Source: Malania oleifera
Lineage: Eukaryota > Streptophyta > Magnoliopsida > Santalales > Ximeniaceae
Assembly (NCBI RefSeq): GCF_029873635.1
Contig: NC_080422.1
Span: 17,824,049 to 17,888,048, forward strand
Length of the DNA stretch: 64,000 bases
Reading direction: 5' to 3'
Both the position numbers and the translations under genes were made by a program. The notes beneath the pieces were generated by a model, which was not told the origin of the DNA, did no database searches, and saw only the letters and a list, made by a program, of their open reading frames with translations. Shown in pieces: positions 60,601-64,000 of the stretch (position 1 is its first letter; each line of letters starts with the position of its first letter).

Positions 60601-62443
60601 AGGAAATTTTAGCTTTATGCATATAATCTGATTCTGGGTACATCTCAAAAGTCAAAATCCCTCCAGTGTCAATCAAAATATTTTTGAAGTGATAATACCT
60701 TCAAAATATAATCTGTGACAATGTTTGTCTCCTCGCCTTCAGTTGCTGCTGCCTGCATAATTAACCATGTGAAAGGTTAATTCTCAGCTCAAATACTTTG
60801 GTAATAAAAAAAGAAGATTTTGAACTAAAAATTCACATATAAAACTTATAAATTTCACGAATGCCTAAAAATCAGAATCCCTTTGTTCTATCCATATAAA
60901 AAATATAACTAAAGAGTGCCAACTCCCTCTAATAGATTTCAAAGATTGTATATCCCCACCTTCATGAAGATATCGATATCAGGATCAGGCTTGATATTTG
61001 CTGCTTTTTCTCGTCGAGACAATTCCGCTAACATCTCTGCATATTTTCAAAAGAATACACGATCTTAAGCTATGCATAAATCATTGAACTGAGCTTTGAT
61101 CATATTTCCGAGAAAAAAAAAAAATCAGCAATACAATTGACGAACCATAACGGGATCCAACCCCCTGGCATCTTGCTGAGAAGGCCAAGGTTTCTCTGAC
61201 AGTCATTTCTCCTAAATGGAGATCATGCTGACTGATGTAGGCAGCAGTTCTCTGGGGTACAAACTCATGCAAGCCATGCCCATTGTAAGTAACCCTCCCC
61301 GAAAACTGGTTTAACAGAAGCAAAAGTTTTTAAGTTATTGGAGATGAAACTAGTACAGTACCCAAAATTTGCAAACCCAGAAAATAAATGAAGCTACGAA
61401 GACTATTAGAAAGGGCAAAATTCTTTTTCTTAAATTAAATAACACAAACCTTTAGAGTGGGATCAAGCTTCCCAGCCAAAGCTAACATCAGTGTGGTCTT
61501 TCCAGAACTTGGAGGACCTAAGAGCAATGTCATTCTGCATATGATATGAACAAAAAATATGAGAAAATAATCTGGTTAATATGATCACCATGCATTTATT
61601 TTCTATACATTTATAGGGATACTTGAAAATCAACCAAGCTTGCTGGCTTACCGACGAGGCTTGATGATTCCACTAACATCTCGAAGAATGGTAAACTGTT
61701 TCTTTCTGCTTGGAAGGATATGGAGCTGGATTAAGGTACCCTTTGGAACAGAAAACAGAGTGAGCATAATTTTGCAGACAATGAAAACATAGAGAAACCA
61801 TATAAGACTGAAGTTACTAATGATGTCTACTTTATTTTCAGGGAATTACCTCCACCAGGCTGAAGGCGTAGTTAATAAATGAAGGCAGAGCGCTGCTTCC
61901 TACAAAAGCTTCTGCCCCTACATTTATATGCTCAAACCTCACTTCAATCGTTGGAATATCAATTCCAACTCTGTCAAAAATCAAAGAATAATCAATGAGA
62001 ACATACTAAAAAGAAGAACAGGACATAATTGTCTTCAAGAAAAAAGAAGGAAAAAAAAAAAAAAAGAGTTCGGCAAAGTGAATATGTGGTGAACATTTGA
62101 ATTGCAGAGTCGAACTCATCACTCACCTGTCTATTCGATTCTTGAGCTTCAACAAGAACTTCTCATTGTCTTCTTCGGCAACTAACCTCTCAACCAAAGT
62201 CTTTTTCTCCTGAAACCCGAGGTCCTTAACATCAACTTCATCAGCTCCACCTCGAGACGCCATCAGCAACCCTTTTCTCAATCGATTGTAAGTGGGAAGT
62301 TTCTCGAGAGCGGCCCATTTCAGAGCTTCCTCATCGTCTTCTTCCCTGGAAGATTTGGAGAACACTTCCACGCCATTGTTCCTCCACATTGAAGAACTGT
62401 TCCTTCTCAGACTCCCGCTAGCTCTATAAATTTCACCTTCCAT
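54660..62443 (-). CDS. PDR1-like: Full-size PDR-type ABCG transporter (ABCG40/PDR1-like), 24 exons
   Basis: Plasma-membrane ATP-driven exporter of the pleiotropic drug resistance family, which moves terpenoids, hormones or other hydrophobic compounds; the substrate here is unknown. Hand-spliced exons (GT-AG): 62127-62443, 61850-61970, 61652-61725, 61450-61534, 61146-61305, 60960-61036, 60699-60752, 60492-60582, 60094-60395, 59692-59973, 59131-59447, 58823-58983, 58625-58728, 58384-58540, 58198-58305, 57919-58079, 57477-57809, 56718-57008, 56555-56638, 56316-56449, 55932-56159, 55670-55841, 55114-55368, 54660-54920. The total is 4329 nt, 1442 aa plus stop, in phase throughout; the family usually has about 1400-1450. 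Domain order is NBD1-TMD1-NBD2-TMD2. NBD1: Walker A GPPSSGKT (177-184), signature ISGGQ (316-320), Walker B ALFMDE (336-341). NBD2: GVSGAGKT (889-896), LSTEQ (996-1000), IIFMDE (1016-1021). TMD1 spans about 505-766 and TMD2 about 1180-1440. The start ATG has context GCAATGG and gives the family N-terminus [17 protein letters not shown]. No disabling change was seen. The exact orthologue (ABCG40 or PDR1 group) is inferred. Confidence 0.93.
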
Positions 62444-62710
62444 TGCAACCCGGAGAGATGGTACTACGTACAACGCCGGTTAAAATATAAAACCGACCAA
62501 AACCCAAAAATCTCTCTTCAAAATGCAACCAGAGAAACCAAAAACAGAGCTCCAAAGCTGGAAAAGCTCAAAAACAGAGATGGGTGTCTATGTATATCAA
62601 TCTCCTCTGAGCCTCCTACCCAGAGAGATCCAAAGCTCTTTATCTTTTTTCCCACACACGCCGCCTTCTCTCCGTTCCTATCTCGGCTACGTTTTCTGAT
62701 CGAGCATTGG
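62444..62710 (-). other. Probable 5' UTR of the transporter gene
   Basis: About 260 bases between the start codon and the expected transcription start about 25-30 bases after the TATA box. It is rich in CT/GA tracts. The open frame at 62518-62733 on this strand is not similar to anything recognised. Confidence 0.5.
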
Positions 62711-62732
62711 AGAAAGAGAATTGCAGAACGCA

Positions 62733-62740
62733 TATTTATA
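62733..62740 (-). promoter_or_regulatory. TATA box of the transporter gene
   Basis: TATAAATA on the minus strand, about 290 bases upstream of the ATG and the best TATA match in the near upstream region. Confidence 0.6.
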
Positions 62741-62907
62741 CAATGGAATCACATTACAAATTTTTTTCCTAGTTCAACGTGCACATTTTCTAAGTCCGGG
62801 GTACTATTTTAATTCAAAAGCCTGCAGGAAGTTGATCTGGATGAGTTTATAAATTGTAAATGACAACTCCATGCTGTGTGGAGACGTTCGTTTTATGCCA
62901 CCCTTTT

Positions 62908-62965
62908 TTGACCCTTGACGAAAAATAAAAAAATATGTATTTTCTCAGAGCTTGAGTCCTTGACC
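62908..62965. promoter_or_regulatory. Cluster of W-box-like sites upstream of the transporter
   Basis: TTGACC at 62908-62913, TTGAC at 62915-62919 and TTGACC at 62960-62965 on the plus strand, roughly 170-230 bases upstream of the TATA box. TTGAC(C/T) is the WRKY-factor site, and PDR-group genes are often induced by elicitors or jasmonate. Binding here is inference. Confidence 0.4.
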
Positions 62966-64000
62966 CTTCGAATGCATCATAGCATTTGAGAATTGAGAGT
63001 GTGTTACGAGATCAAGGCTAGGTAGTCAATAATTGGAACATAGTTTTCAATTTTTTAATAATTATAAAATGTCAATTTTTTTAATTTTCTAAAAGTACGT
63101 AGTATTTGGAAATATAAAAATAAAGAATAATTTTTTTTGCAACTAAACAAATTCTTTTTTTTCTATATTTGTAGTAAAAATTAATTGACATTTTGTATAA
63201 CTTTTAAAAAAATTAAAAATAAAAAAGATAATAGAGACGGACCTCTTCTAAGGTTTAACAAAGAAAATACTACCCTTTCTTGGGATTTAAAAAATTCAAT
63301 TTCAAGAACTTTACATAAATTTTTCCAAAAAGATTCAAACCTCCCCTATATTTATAAAAAAGATAAGTCTTTTGAAGAAAAATTTTAGGTGAGTGTCTTT
63401 TGTCCAAAATGTAAATTGCCTACATAAGTAAATATAGACACTTAAATTTTTGTAACTTCTTTTATTTTATCTAGATGACCTAGACAATTTTTTTTTTTCT
63501 TTTCGCAAAGAGTCGGAAGCCACCTACGTAACGAGCTCATCCCAAGACAAATATATAATCTTTGCTTATACCTTTTTTCTAACTTATTTCTTTATTTTAT
63601 CTTCTTTTAATTAAAATATTCATATTTCTTTATGTTAAAAGCCCATTATGCTTCTTAAAAGAATACATATAATATCTGAATTTAGTTGACAAAATTCATT
63701 ATTATCTGCTTCTGATTTATAATGAGGGCTAGTTCCAACTAGATCTTTCTTTAGATTAAACTTGATAATTGTCTTTTTTAATTCTTATCTTAAATTAGAG
63801 TCTATTTAAATCTATCTTTACCCAAAATATAATGAGTTTTCTAACTATATAGAGATACAAGGCTCGAAAAAAAATCAAATGAAAAAGTGTATTATTCAAA
63901 GTAAGAGAAGGACTAAGATTGATGGTAAATAAATGGTTGTATAATTGTAAGAATACTCAAGAATCATGTGTCCTTTTAAACACTAGAATTTCCTTTTTAT
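62966..64000. other. AT-rich upstream intergenic region
   Basis: No gene, RNA or element was recognised. The short open frame at 63185-63388 is Lys-rich and AT-driven. Poly(T) stretches lie near 63129-63163 and 63489-63498. Confidence 0.5.

Noticed and set aside
62444-62473. Ten-codon N-terminal extension of the PDR protein
   Set aside because: The codon at that position on the minus strand is TTG, not ATG. The first ATG at 62443 gives the family N-terminus.

Overview
The window is nuclear DNA of a flowering plant, most likely a dicot with a large transposon-rich genome. It holds one intact protein-coding gene. That gene is a full-size PDR-type ABCG transporter on the minus strand (54660-62443), which I could splice by hand into 24 exons with an open frame of about 1442 codons. 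A TATA box and W-box-like sites lie upstream of it. Everything from 1 to about 53500 is transposable element or low-information AT-rich DNA.

Layout from left to right. 1-2281 is the decayed 3' half of a Tork/TNT1-like Copia element. 4421-7535 is the 5' half (LTR, primer-binding site, gag, protease, integrase) of a second Tork-like Copia. It is cut off at 7536 by the LTR of another element, and that LTR is cut off at 9225 by a terminus starting CACTACAAAAAA, typical of a CACTA (En/Spm) transposon with TTAGTGACGG sub-terminal repeats. Matching arrays (period about 116 bp) reappear at 34440-35395 and 48147-48399. The stretch 9225-48399 therefore looks like one CACTA element loaded with later insertions. 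These are a solo LTR (11394-13266, TSD gagaa), a LINE 3' end (about 14102-14522), a complete minus-strand Sirevirus-type Copia (15090-32469, TSD aggag) and a plus-strand Sirevirus-type Copia (35396-48146).

The minus-strand Sirevirus is itself interrupted by three solo LTRs (16257-18189, 18890-21136, 26676-28933), each with its own target-site duplication. Without them it is about 10.9 kb, with gag carrying two zinc knuckles, pol, and an extra env-position ORF with an acidic tail. The plus-strand Sirevirus has in its 3' LTR a 3.57 kb solo LTR of Tat/Ogre-like Gypsy character (43564-47137, TSD acacc). Right of the CACTA lie another minus-strand LTR (48400 to about 52487) containing a nested solo LTR (49809-51859), and a possible short Copia LTR (52681-53503).

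The most unusual signal is shared by the Sirevirus-type LTRs. Each carries an array of short GTCGAC-centred, partly palindromic motifs whose consensus differs between LTR subfamilies but is fairly uniform inside one LTR. All retroelement coding regions contain stops or frameshifts and are annotated as pseudogenes. Element identities rest on recognised motifs and hand comparison, not on database searches.
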